Shown: one piece after another, positions 1-7,001 of the stretch | Layout: the number at the start of each line of letters is the position of its first letter | Position numbering within the stretch: position 1 is the first letter of the stretch | From: Jimgerdemannia flammicorona | Lineage: Eukaryota > Mucoromycota > Endogonomycetes > Endogonales > Endogonaceae | DNA length: 11,321 nucleotides | Direction: 5' to 3' | Assembly: GCA_003990745.1 (NCBI GenBank) | Contig: RBNI01006446.1 | Location: forward strand, 1 to 11,321 | Notes under the pieces: generated by a model | Told to the model about the DNA's origin: nothing | Databases searched by the model: none | What the model saw: the letters and a program-made list of their open reading frames with translations, nothing else | Translations under genes and position numbers: made by a program

Positions 1-24
1 AAAAAAAAAAAAAAAAAAAAAAAA
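1..24. repeat. Poly(A) homopolymer run
   Basis: Twenty-four consecutive A open the window and directly abut LINE coding sequence in a sensible frame. It may be the 3' tail of another retroposed element inserted in the LINE, an expanded lysine-codon run, or an assembly edge effect. The sequence does not decide between these because nothing upstream is visible. Confidence 0.8.
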
Positions 25-111
25 GAGGCCAACTAAATATCTGTCTGGTATTTTGAAGGCCAGGAGGGTATGACACAGCTGGGCCTTGGTATTGCATGAA
101 GATAGAGTGAA
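25..111 (+). pseudogene. LINE ORF2 fragment, left of the gypsy insertion
   Basis: Reading from base 26 gives a basic stretch, PTKYLSGILKARR, then a TGA stop at 71-73. It resembles the segment that lies between the endonuclease and reverse transcriptase domains of LINE ORF2 proteins, where a K-Y/F-F-x-x-L-K-x-R-R pattern is common. The frame ends at GTG (107-109) in the left target duplication. It continues without phase change at GTG 9254-9256, beyond the gypsy element, so the two pieces are one ORF split by insertion. The endonuclease domain would lie upstream of the window. The TGA follows GTA and is compatible with a former CGA codon. The identification rests mainly on continuity with the clear RT on the right. 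Confidence 0.7.
107..111. repeat. Left target-site duplication (GTGAA)
   Basis: The five bases directly before the TG of the 5' LTR read GTGAA. They match GTGGA after the 3' LTR at four of five positions, and the single difference is a transition. Five bp is the usual duplication length for Ty3/gypsy integrases. Confidence 0.75.
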
Positions 112-461
112 TGTAATAGAATGAACGAGCAAGTGAACAGATGGGACGCAATGAGTGATGAGTGATCACATGACCCGGCAAATGATAACATCATCATATG
201 ATCGAGCATGGCATATAAATAATGAGTAACGAATGAATGAATGATGCAAATGAATGATATGAAAAATGATATTTAGCTTATCCCTGATAACTGACACCAT
301 AGCAACAGTTGCCATAGCTGCTGATCATTGCCTAGTAATTGAGGTCCTAATCACAAAGATGTTTTTTGCCAAAAACCACCTGACAAAGGTCGTGATCACA
401 AACCTCATTATAGTTATCAAATTAGTCACTCATACTTAGTCAGAAATTGCAGACCAACTTG

Positions 462-469
462 TATAAATA
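462..469 (+). promoter_or_regulatory. LTR TATA box (TATAAATA)
   Basis: TATAAATA is conserved at the same place in both LTRs (8803-8810 on the right) inside a conserved block, which makes it the best candidate for the element's RNA polymerase II core promoter. A second TATATAAA, also in both LTRs (644-651 and 8980-8987), is an alternative. Confidence 0.6.
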
Positions 470-488
470 CCCCCCAGTTTCTATCCGA

Positions 489-494
489 AATAAA
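489..494 (+). promoter_or_regulatory. AATAAA polyadenylation-like signal in 5' LTR
   Basis: AATAAA occurs 20 bases after the TATA box and is conserved in the 3' LTR (8830-8835). In the 3' LTR copy it could direct 3' end formation. Being so close to the TATA box, it would sit at or near the transcription start, which is compatible with a short distance between cap site and poly(A) signal. Confidence 0.4.
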
Positions 495-530
495 GCAGTT
501 TTAGTTCAGTTCTTGATACAAGAATCAAGT

Positions 531-550
531 CCCCCCCCCACACACACACA
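531..550. repeat. C-run and (CA)n microsatellite in the LTR
   Basis: Nine C followed by an alternating AC tract. The right LTR has seven C and a slightly longer AC tract (8872-8891), so the simple repeat has changed length since insertion. Confidence 0.85.
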
Positions 551-920
551 TTCCCCTGAGTCTTAGTAATGACATCTAAGTGACTCTAGTGTTTCTGACT
601 AAACTCCAGAAGTCTAGCTAACTTATGCCAGAACTGAGACTGGTATATAAATCCCCAAAGACTTAAGTAAATCTATTGAACCTAAATTCCAAGGCAAATT
701 CAGTCTGTGCATAGCAAAGAACAAGACTCTTGAAAGATAGGGCATACAAGAGAAAGACCTTTGAAATAGAAGGCACTACCACTACAACTACTTTTAAGTG
801 AGCACTTCCTCAAACTGAAGGCTTCTTGGTACACATTGTGTACTAAGTCTCTAAGTAATAGTCCACTTTCCTAATTATCCAAAGGATAAGAGAGGGGTAG
901 AAGTGAGAGTTATTACAACT

Positions 921-932
921 TGGTAGCAGCAG
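921..932 (+). promoter_or_regulatory. Primer binding site (tRNA, probably initiator Met)
   Basis: TGGTAGCAGCAG begins three bases after the LTR's terminal CA, the expected place for a minus-strand primer site. Its complement would be a tRNA ending GCTACCA, that is discriminator A73 and U72. An A1:U72 pair is characteristic of eukaryotic initiator tRNA-Met, a common primer for retrotransposons. Matching the host tRNA gene would confirm this; only the first dozen bases can be judged here. Confidence 0.65.
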
Positions 933-1018
933 ATTACTAGCTAAGAAGGCACCAAAGAACATACTCCTGAAGTTGGAACAAGACCAACCTTGGACAGGAG
1001 TAACCCCCAGAAACAACT

Positions 1019-1807
1019 GTGGATCCTCAAACCAGAGCCAGAGAAGCCCTTGCCATTAGAACCAGGTGGTACCAGGAAATCACAGACCCAAGGACCCACC
1101 AGCTTGTAATTGACCAGGCTTATAAGAATCTATACCAGGCCTTTAGGACATACCACCCAGGACTTAGGAATATTGTCAGCTGCCATAGGTTCTACAAACT
1201 CCTCCAAGGATACATTAGAACCACTAAGACCCCAGAATCTACTGCTGCAGCCACCCAGGATTTTTTAGATTATATCACACCCCCTGCTATAAGAGAAGTA
1301 GCTGCCAAGTAGATTACCTCTGACAGATATTATCATACCCCTACCAAGACCTCCCTCTATTACAGGCTAGTTGTATACTATGCCTCTGCCATAACTAGGT
1401 ATGAGAACAAGCAAGCAGGCCACCCATCCCCTACTGCTGAACAAGGAGCAGGCCCATCTACTCAGCCAGAGACTGATATCCTCTTTGAAGGACCTAGCCA
1501 GTATGTGGATGCACTATCTCATCAGAGAAGAGAGTCAGACGAAGACTCTACAGGTTACCAGTCTGACGATAGCCAATGAGGAACAGCAGGCCTAGGAATT
1601 TACCAAGGAACCACAGGTCAAGAAGATCAGACCCCAGAACCAACCCAGCCACCTATACAGAGATTTGGTTTACCCTCTCTCACAGGACTCTTTGACTTGA
1701 TATCCAGGAATCAAGTAACTCCAAGTTATACAGCACTACAACTCCATCAAGCAGAATAATCTTCAGGAGAATCTACCCCAACAGGCCCACCACTAATAGT
1801 CAACACA
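1019..1807 (+). pseudogene. Gag N-terminal extension (or separate ORF1)
   Basis: About 260 codons in the same frame as, and immediately before, the recognisable Gag. The first hundred residues (from MDPQTRAREA) look helical, with many Arg, Tyr and His and no domain I recognise. The second part is acidic, rich in Ser, Pro, Gln and Thr, and looks like a flexible linker. Stops at 1310 (TAG), 1577 (TGA) and 1757 (TAA) interrupt it. The frame is otherwise continuous into the Met at 1808, so I read it as part of Gag. An independent ORF ending near 1577 cannot be excluded. Typical Ty3/gypsy Gag proteins lack such a long leader. Confidence 0.6.
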
Positions 1808-2621
1808 ATGGTAGATGTCAACATTACAGCACTGACTACCCAGCTAGCAGCACTAGCAGAGATAGTAGGACAGATTACTGAACAGAACAAGCCAACCAAG
1901 ACCTTGTGAATCCCAACATTCAGTGGAAAAAACAGCAATATCGAAAACTTCATCAATGCAGTTGACACAGGCTACCGAGAAAACCAATGGAATGACAACC
2001 AAGTACCTATAGGAATGCTCACCAACAACCAGAACAGTACCCTCTAACAACTGTTTACCACATCAGCAGCACAAGTAGAAACAGTAGTCGCATTCTTTAC
2101 AGGAATAGCAGTTGAATTCTGGCAAACCTTGGAACAACACCCAGTAACTTGGGAAGCCCACCCCCAAGTCAATAGACAAGTACCTGCCAACAATAGACCA
2201 GATTGGAATGACTACAAAGCAGGCCCAGGACTCAAGGCCTTGCTACTGACCAAATTCTGAAATGCGGCCTATATATAAGAAACTTGGAACAAACTGTTCC
2301 AGATGAAGTTCCACAAGAATGGCAAAGAGGATCTAGAGACCTTTGCCACCAGAATAGATGCCTATCTCAAAACTGTTGGACTTTACCTACCAGGAGAACA
2401 ATTTGACCATCAATGGTACCAGAGCCAACCATCTCTTTACAGCCCTACCAGACTGGCTCACCCAGAAGATCAAGGAACAAGGACTTCTCCAAGGATGCCC
2501 CCACTACTTATAGTGCTTTGCCCAAGTACAAAGAAGAGCCCGCGAAATCCTTGCTGCACAAGCTCCACGAAATCAAGAACACAAGAAGGATAACCAAGAT
2601 AGGAGAAATCCTACCAGGAGA

Positions 2622-2669
2622 AATGATCAAAGGAATGATCAAAGATATGATCAAAGATATGATCAAAGG
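2622..2669 (+). repeat. Four tandem 12-bp units encoding (N/Y)DQR
   Basis: Four near-identical 12-base units (AAT/TAT GAT CAA AGA/G) encode NDQR, NDQR, YDQR, YDQR in the nucleocapsid tail just before the zinc knuckle. Such basic repeats can bind nucleic acid. The near-identity of the units suggests recent slippage or unequal exchange in the ancestor. Confidence 0.9.
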
Positions 2670-2741
2670 AACCAGTGAAATACCAGAGGACCCAGACCTC
2701 CCACTGAGAATGAAAAGAGACAGCTCTGTGAAAAGGGATTG

Positions 2742-2783
2742 TGCTTCATCTGCAAGAAGGCAGGACACATCTCAGTCAAATGT
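2742..2783 (+). other. CCHC zinc knuckle of nucleocapsid
   Basis: The codons read C-F-I-C-K-K-A-G-H-I-S-V-K-C, a perfect C-x2-C-x4-H-x4-C zinc knuckle, the RNA-binding signature of retroviral and retrotransposon nucleocapsid. All four ligands are intact. Confidence 0.95.
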
Positions 2784-2888
2784 CCTGAGAAGAGAAATAG
2801 ATCAGGCAAACCCAGTAACCAGAACATTACTGTTATTGGAGAAGGTCCAGAAAAAAAGAACCCTGAGAATGTCATTAAAGTACAGAAG

Positions 2889-3287
2889 ATATGGTACAAG
2901 GCTACCATCTCCACTAAGGCCCACCCAACCGATGCTGGATATGACCTCTACAGCAGCCAAGACCTCACTATTCCACCAAGTACCAATGCCACAGTGCGAA
3001 CAGGAATTGCAATGCAAGCTCCCAGAGGTACATACATCTGCCTTGCTGAGTGAAGCAGCCTAGCCAAAGAGTTCAACATTGGGCTAGGAGGAGGAGTAGT
3101 TGACCAAGGATTTACTGGCGAAATCCATGTCATCTTGCAAAATTTTGGAGACATATCATTTGAAGTCAAAGCAGGCCAAAGGATTGCCCAAGCAATCATC
3201 GAAGAAATCCATCAAGATCTCACCATTGAAGAAGTCCCCGAACTCTCCCAGACAGACCATAGCAAGAAAGAGTTTAGATCTACCAAC
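2889..3287 (+). pseudogene. dUTPase-like domain inside Gag-Pol
   Basis: About 133 residues match the trimeric dUTPase motifs in order. Motif 1 is DAGYDLYS (2931-2954). Motif 2 is [stop]-S-S-L-A (3051-3065), where the expected Arg codon is now TGA. Motif 3 is GVVDQGFTGE (3093-3122), with the catalytic Asp present and Phe at the usual Tyr position. Motif 4 is GQRIAQAII (3174-3200). Motif 5 is degenerate (3258-3287): F, S and T of the usual R-G-x-x-G-F-G-S-T-G remain, while two Gly have become Glu and Arg. The enzyme hydrolyses dUTP to dUMP and pyrophosphate and in retroviruses limits uracil in cDNA. It follows the CCHC knuckle by about 35 residues and precedes the protease in the same frame. 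Length fits the family (about 130-150). The motif-2 stop means no intact copy is made today. Confidence 0.88.
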
Positions 3288-3600
3288 AAACCTCCCAGTC
3301 AAAAGGTCACTACTATGAAAGAAGATGATGAAAACTGGTATAAGAGAATTGCAGATGGTTATGTACCATGTGGACGATGCTCTCATTCCATTCGAATGTA
3401 CTGTATAGAACATATTGGTGAATGTCATGCATGCCTCTCCAAAGTTTTCAAAATTCAATCCAAGAAGCATCAAGCTCAACAGACTGAGGAACCCAAACAA
3501 GACAACCCTCCTTGTGAAGGATGGGGAGAAACTGACTTTGAGGAGACTGACAGCAATTGGGACAACAATGAAGATGAAGAGCTCAATACTATCAAGAAGA
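3288..3600 (+). other. Cys-rich and acidic linker between dUTPase and protease
   Basis: An open stretch with no stop. Five cysteines at 3369, 3378, 3402, 3423 and 3432 form C-x2-C-x7-C-x6-C-x2-C with three His between them, looking like a small zinc-binding module. It is followed by a strongly acidic, Glu/Asp/Asn-rich segment up to the protease. I do not recognise the module as a named family. It could bind metal and nucleic acid or merely brace the polyprotein. Confidence 0.6.
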
Positions 3601-3605
3601 AGGAC

Positions 3606-4037
3606 AGTTGCATCAAGTTCACAGGCCAAGTCCACAGACAGAATGTCAATGTTTTGCTTGATAGTGGTACTACTGGAAACTATATCAGCACCAAGACTGC
3701 CAAGAGGATTGGAGCCTGAAGCAGACCAGCCACTGAGAAAAGAAGTTTTACCTTTGGTGATGGAAAAACTACACCATTGACCAAGATCTGTGAAGATCTT
3801 TTGCTCAAGATTGGCAAATATCAAGAGAAGTTGGACTTCAGCATTGTAGATCTCCCAGGACAAGATATTATCTTAGGAAAAGCCTGGTTGACCCAGCACA
3901 ACCCAGACATCAACTGGAGAACCAACAAGGTTAACCTGACCCATGAAGGCAGAAAAATCACCCTGACACCCCAGGAAGATACCAACTACCAAAGAATTGA
4001 AATCATCTCTGCCATTCAAATAAAAAGACTCTCTTGA
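3606..4037 (+). pseudogene. Retroviral-type aspartic protease domain
   Basis: The active-site loop L-L-D-S-G-T-T-G-N-Y-I-S has its catalytic D-S-G at 3660-3668. A second signature, D-I-I-L-G-K-A-W-L, lies at 3864-3890 and matches the hydrophobic-hydrophobic-Leu-Gly strand of retropepsins (D-x-I-L-G-x-x-W-L in Ty3/gypsy). The enzyme works as a dimer to mature Gag-Pol in the particle. A TGA at 3717-3719, between the active site and the flap region, splits the domain, and another TGA follows at 4035-4037. The catalytic residues are unchanged. Confidence 0.9.
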
Positions 4038-4139
4038 AAAAAGGGAAACACCTACTTCATCTGTACAGTACAAGAAGTCACTGAAGCTACAAGTAGCCCA
4101 ATTCCAACAGAAGCTCAAGAACTGTTTGAAGAATTCTAA

Positions 4140-4990
4140 GATGTATTCCAAGACCCCCAAGGACTTCCACCCAAGTGCCAAATCCAACATAGAATTGATC
4201 TTATTCCAGGATCTGAACCCCCATACAAGAGTATCTACCAACTGGCCCAACCTGAGCTCAAGACTCTCAAGGATGAATTGATCAAACTACTGACCCAAGG
4301 ATACATTGAACCCAGCTGCTCTCCATTTGGAGCCCCCATTCTATTTATCAAGAAGAAGGATGGCTCCCTACAAATGTGTATTGACTATAGAGCCTTCAAT
4401 AAGATCACTATCAAGAACCAGTATACCTTGCCCAGGATTGACAAGTTGCTACACCAAATCTTCAAGGCCAAGATCTTTTCTCTACTGGATTTGCGAAACA
4501 GCTACCACCAGATTCTCATTGATGAGAAGAACATTGAGAAGACAGCTTTCTGAATACAGTTTGAATACTACCAGTTTCAAGTCATGCCTTTTGAATTGAC
4601 CAATGCACCAGCAACATTCCAATATCTGATAAATGACATCTTTGGACCACTCCTCAATATCTGTGTCCTTGTATATATTGTTGATATACTAATCTACAGC
4701 AAAACAGTAGAGCTATATTACACCCACCTCAGACAAATACTGACCCTCCTACAAGAACACCAGCTCTATGCTAAGATGAGCAAATGCAAGTTCTACCAAG
4801 ACCAGATTGAATATCTAGGACACATCATCTCTGCTGAAGGAATCAATGTGGACCCCCAAAAGGTATCAGCCCTTAAGAATATCCCTATCCCCACTACCCT
4901 TAAGCTACTCCAGTGCTTTCTGGATATTGCCGGTTATTACCAAAGGTTTATCCAAGGATATTCTACTATTGTAGCTCTATTAATCAGCCT
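4140..4990 (+). pseudogene. Reverse transcriptase domain, active site altered
   Basis: Typical Ty3/gypsy RT blocks occur in order: G-Y-I-E-P-S-x-S-P-F-G-A-P (4299-4337), K-K-D-G-S-L-Q-M-C-I-D-Y-R, L-P-R-I-D, motif A F-S-L-L-D-L-R-N-S-Y-H-Q-I with catalytic Asp at 4488-4490, F-E-Y-Y-Q-F-Q-V-M-P-F-E-L-T-N-A-P, then motif C. Motif C should be Y-x-D-D but reads Y-I-V-D: the first Asp codon (4680-4682) is GTT. The next blocks (H-L-R-Q-I-L-T-L-L, K-C-K-F, Y-L-G-H-I-I-S, G-Y-Y-Q-R-F-I) complete fingers, palm, thumb and connection. A TGA at 4551-4553 and a TAA at 4137-4139 also break it. The enzyme would copy the RNA into cDNA from the tRNA primer. Confidence 0.95.
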
Positions 4991-5105
4991 GGCCTACAAA
5001 GGAGTAAACATCAAAGCTAAATGGACCCCCGAATGTACCTTAGCTATGGACCATCTCAAGAGACTCCTTACTGAGGCCCTAGTGCTAATTGCATCTGACC
5101 CTACC

Positions 5106-5456
5106 AGGCCATTCACCCTGACCACAGATGCCTCTGACATTGCTATTAGAGCAGTGCTCAGCCAAGAAGACCACCCAGTGGCCTACCTTTCCCAAAAGCT
5201 CAAGCCAGCTGAGACCCAGTATACCACCCATGAGAAGGAACTCTTGGCTATTGTCACTGCACTTCAGAAATGGTGCCATTTCCTCCTAGGACAGCCATTT
5301 GTGGCCTACACTGATCACCATACACTGTGGTATATTCACACACAGCCCATGCTGACCCACAGACAAGCCTGCTGGATAGAAATCATTGCCAACTTTGATA
5401 TGGAAATCAAGTATATTCTAGGCAAAACCAACTATGTGGCTGATGGTTTCTCCAGG
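5106..5456 (+). other. RNase H domain of Pol
   Basis: This is part of a 368-codon open stretch (4584-5690) and looks intact. The four acidic active-site positions are visible: Asp in T-T-D-A-S (5127), Glu in H-E-K-E-L-L-A (5238), Asp in Y-T-D-H-H-T-L (5313) and Asp in V-A-D-G-F-S-R (5442). The last is normally A-D-A-L-S-R in the family; Gly and Phe here are neighbouring changes. The domain would remove the RNA strand of RNA-DNA hybrids and leave the polypurine primer. Confidence 0.92.
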
Positions 5457-5609
5457 TATATGGAAGATGAACTTGTCTTTATGGTCGAGATAATTGGAGA
5501 CCTTATCCAGATGATCAAGGAAGGCTACCAGCAAGACAGCCCCCTGACGAAATTCCTTCAATTCTGCCAAGACCCAGAGGCCAAGGTTCCAGAACCCATG
5601 AGGCAAATG

Positions 5610-6810
5610 GCCAAGAGATTTATCTACCATGATGGACTTATCTACAGGGACTATGATAGAGTAGTTGTACCTAACAATGATACTCTGTGACTCAAGATCA
5701 TGCAGGAACTCTATGATACTCCTGCAGCAGGATACTTTGGTTTTGAAAAGACCTACAACCTCCTCTCAAAAGAGTTCTACTGGCCAAAGATGACCAAGGA
5801 CATCAAAGACTTTGTGGCCTCATGTGAGATGTGCCAAAGGTTCAAAAGTGATAACAAGCTACCAGCAGGACTCCTGCAATCCTTGCCTATCCCAAGCCAC
5901 AACTGGGATCAGATTGTAATGGACTTCATTGTCCAACTCCCTAAGACCAAGGCAGGATGGGGTACCATAGTGGTATTCATGAACCAACTAAGCAAACAAG
6001 CCTACTTTGCACCCACCAAGACCACTGCTATAGCACCAAAGATTGCCGAGATTTTTCTCAATCAAGTATTTAGGCTATATGGCATACCTAGTATCATTGT
6101 ATCTGACTGAGATGCCAAGTTCACAAGCAACTTCTGGAAGGCATTTTTCTCTCTCCATGGAACCAAGCTGAAGTTCTCTACTGCCTACCACCCTCAGACT
6201 GACAGTCAAACTGAGCGAACCAACAGGACTCTCAAACAGATGCTTAGTATCTTCTGCTGTTACAAGCAAAATGATTGGGATAAGTATCTAGCCCATACCA
6301 AGTTTGCCTACAACAACAGTCAGCAAACCTCCACAAAGAAGACTCCATTTTTCCTGAACCACGGTCAATACCCCAGGACCCCAAGTACTACTGTGAAATC
6401 AGCAGTCCCAGCAGCCCAAGATCTGGCTGAGATCATTTCTGACCTTATCCAAATAACAAGAGATGCTCTCATAGAAGCACAAGACTATCAGACCAAGTAT
6501 ACAAACTTGAAGCAAAGAGAAGCCTCCTACAATATTGGTGACATAGTCATGCTTAGAACAGACCACCTCCACCCTGACACCCTGGCACAACAACTAGCCA
6601 AGAAACTCCATGCCAGAAGAATTGGACCATACAAGATTATGGAAAAAATCAGCAAAGTCAACTACAAGTTTACAACTTTCTCATAATATCCAAGTACACC
6701 CAGTATTCCATATCAGCCAATTGGTGGACTATCATGAGAACCCATTCCCCAAGCATACAATTCCACCACCACCTCCAATTAGGATCAATGATCATGAGGA
6801 ATTCGAATTG
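5610..6810 (+). pseudogene. Integrase domain with GPY/F module
   Basis: The N-terminal zinc module should be H-H-C-C, but both His positions are Tyr (codons TAT 5712 and TAC 5733); the Cys pair C-E-M-C remains (5823-5834). The catalytic core has D (5922, M-D-F-I), D (6105, V-S-D, followed directly by TGA 6108-6110) and E (6213, Q-T-D-S-Q-T-E-R), with 35 residues between the last two, so DD35E is preserved. The GPY of GPY/F is at 6624-6632. A frame shift near 6669 separates it from H-P-V-F-H-I-S-Q-L (6697-6723), read in the next frame. A further TGA at 5688-5690 stands where Arg is common. The enzyme would insert cDNA with 5-bp staggering, agreeing with the duplication found. Confidence 0.93.
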
Positions 6811-7001
6811 AGGGAGTACTTGACCACAAGGTCCACAAATATCCCAAAGCAGTTAAGCACTTTTTCCTGATCAAGTGGAAGGGTTACCCTACCCATGATG
6901 CTATCTGAGAAAAAGAAGAAGCCCTGAAGAATGCACATGAAGCCCTTCAGGACTACATGGAAACACTTACTCTCCAGCAAAGAAAGGAACTGCAGCTCTA
7001 G
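6811..7001 (+). pseudogene. C-terminal chromodomain of integrase
   Basis: After a second shift near 6812, the pol frame resumes with V-L-D-H-K, then F-F-L-I-K-W-K-G-Y-P (6861-6890), then A-I-[stop]-E-K-E-E-A-L-K-N-A and D-Y-M-E-T. The order V-L-D-H-(K/R), hydrophobic-K-W-K-G-Y and W-E-x-E-x-x-L is the chromodomain pattern seen at the end of chromovirus integrases. The TGA at 6906-6908 replaces the W expected before E, as TGG to TGA would produce. Chromodomains bind methylated histone H3 and steer integration into heterochromatin; landing inside another repeat is consistent with that. The frame ends at TAG 6999-7001. Confidence 0.88.

Larger units (their letters stand above)
112..917 (+). repeat. 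5' long terminal repeat
   Basis: The 806-bp repeat begins TGTAATAGAATGAA and ends GTTATTACA. It matches 8453-9253 along its whole length. The first 165 bp are by far the most divergent between copies, are rich in ATGA/CGAG-type short words, and differ only by transitions. The rest is well conserved apart from a five-base indel near 634 and a C/CA tract of different length. Two TATA-like boxes (462-469 and 644-651) and an AATAAA (489-494) lie inside, so the U3/R/U5 borders are not certain. Confidence 0.95.
1808..2830 (+). pseudogene. gag: Gag capsid and nucleocapsid region
   Basis: Starting at ATG 1808, a short helical segment (ALTTQLAALAEIVGQI) precedes the pattern P-T-F-S-G-K-N-S-N-I-E-N-F, like the start of Ty3/gypsy capsid (Retrotrans_gag family). 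Later come W-N-K-L-F and F-A-T-R-I-D-A-Y typical of that fold, then TALPDWLTQKIKEQ. A basic, Gln/Arg-rich tail follows, with four tetrapeptide repeats and a CCHC knuckle at 2742-2783. Gag would assemble the cytoplasmic particle and package RNA. Stops at 1907, 2045, 2258, 2276, 2511 and 2676, plus a frame shift around 2405-2435, inactivate it. The family call rests on motif pattern and position. Confidence 0.8.
1019..7001 (+). pseudogene. gag-pol: Gag-Pol polyprotein gene, disrupted
   Basis: One long coding path runs from a GTG at 1019 (probably a mutated ATG; the nearest upstream in-frame codon block ends at TAA 1001-1003) to TAG 6999-7001. From 1019 to about 2405 it uses one frame. One net base change near 2405-2435 moves it to a second frame, which holds all of pol. 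A further shift near 6669 and a compensating shift near 6812 surround the integrase tail. In-frame stops lie at 1310, 1577, 1757, 1907, 2045, 2258, 2276, 2511, 2676, 3051, 3717, 4035, 4137, 4551, 5688, 6108 and 6906. Eleven are TGA, four TAA and two TAG. Zinc knuckle, dUTPase-like region and protease share one frame with no programmed frameshift visible, so the ancestor probably made a single Gag-Pol of about 1990 residues. Confidence 0.9.

Noticed and set aside
530..551. Short tandem repeats as a CRISPR or satellite array
   Set aside because: It is a simple C/CA microsatellite within the LTR, present in both copies; no spacer-repeat structure exists in the window.
2405..2435. Programmed ribosomal frameshift between gag and pol
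   Set aside because: The shift lies within capsid coding, well before the zinc knuckle, with no slippery heptamer seen. A plain indel explains it better, since gag and pol share one frame afterwards.
2508..2768. Minus-strand frame with an Ile/Leu/Ser repeat that looks like membrane helices
   Set aside because: It is the reverse of the (N/Y)DQR 12-bp tandem repeat and the zinc knuckle region; the apparent helix is a by-product of GATCAAAG repeats.
2413..3063. A 216-codon plus-strand frame overlapping Gag and the dUTPase
   Set aside because: Its product is basic and without motifs, while the neighbouring frame carries the zinc knuckle and dUTPase motifs. It is a shadow frame.
3156..3863. Open frame of 235 codons on the minus strand
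   Set aside because: It lies antisense to the dUTPase, Cys module and protease. It is hydrophobic and low-complexity, as expected when an A/C-rich coding strand is read backwards, and has no recognisable motif.
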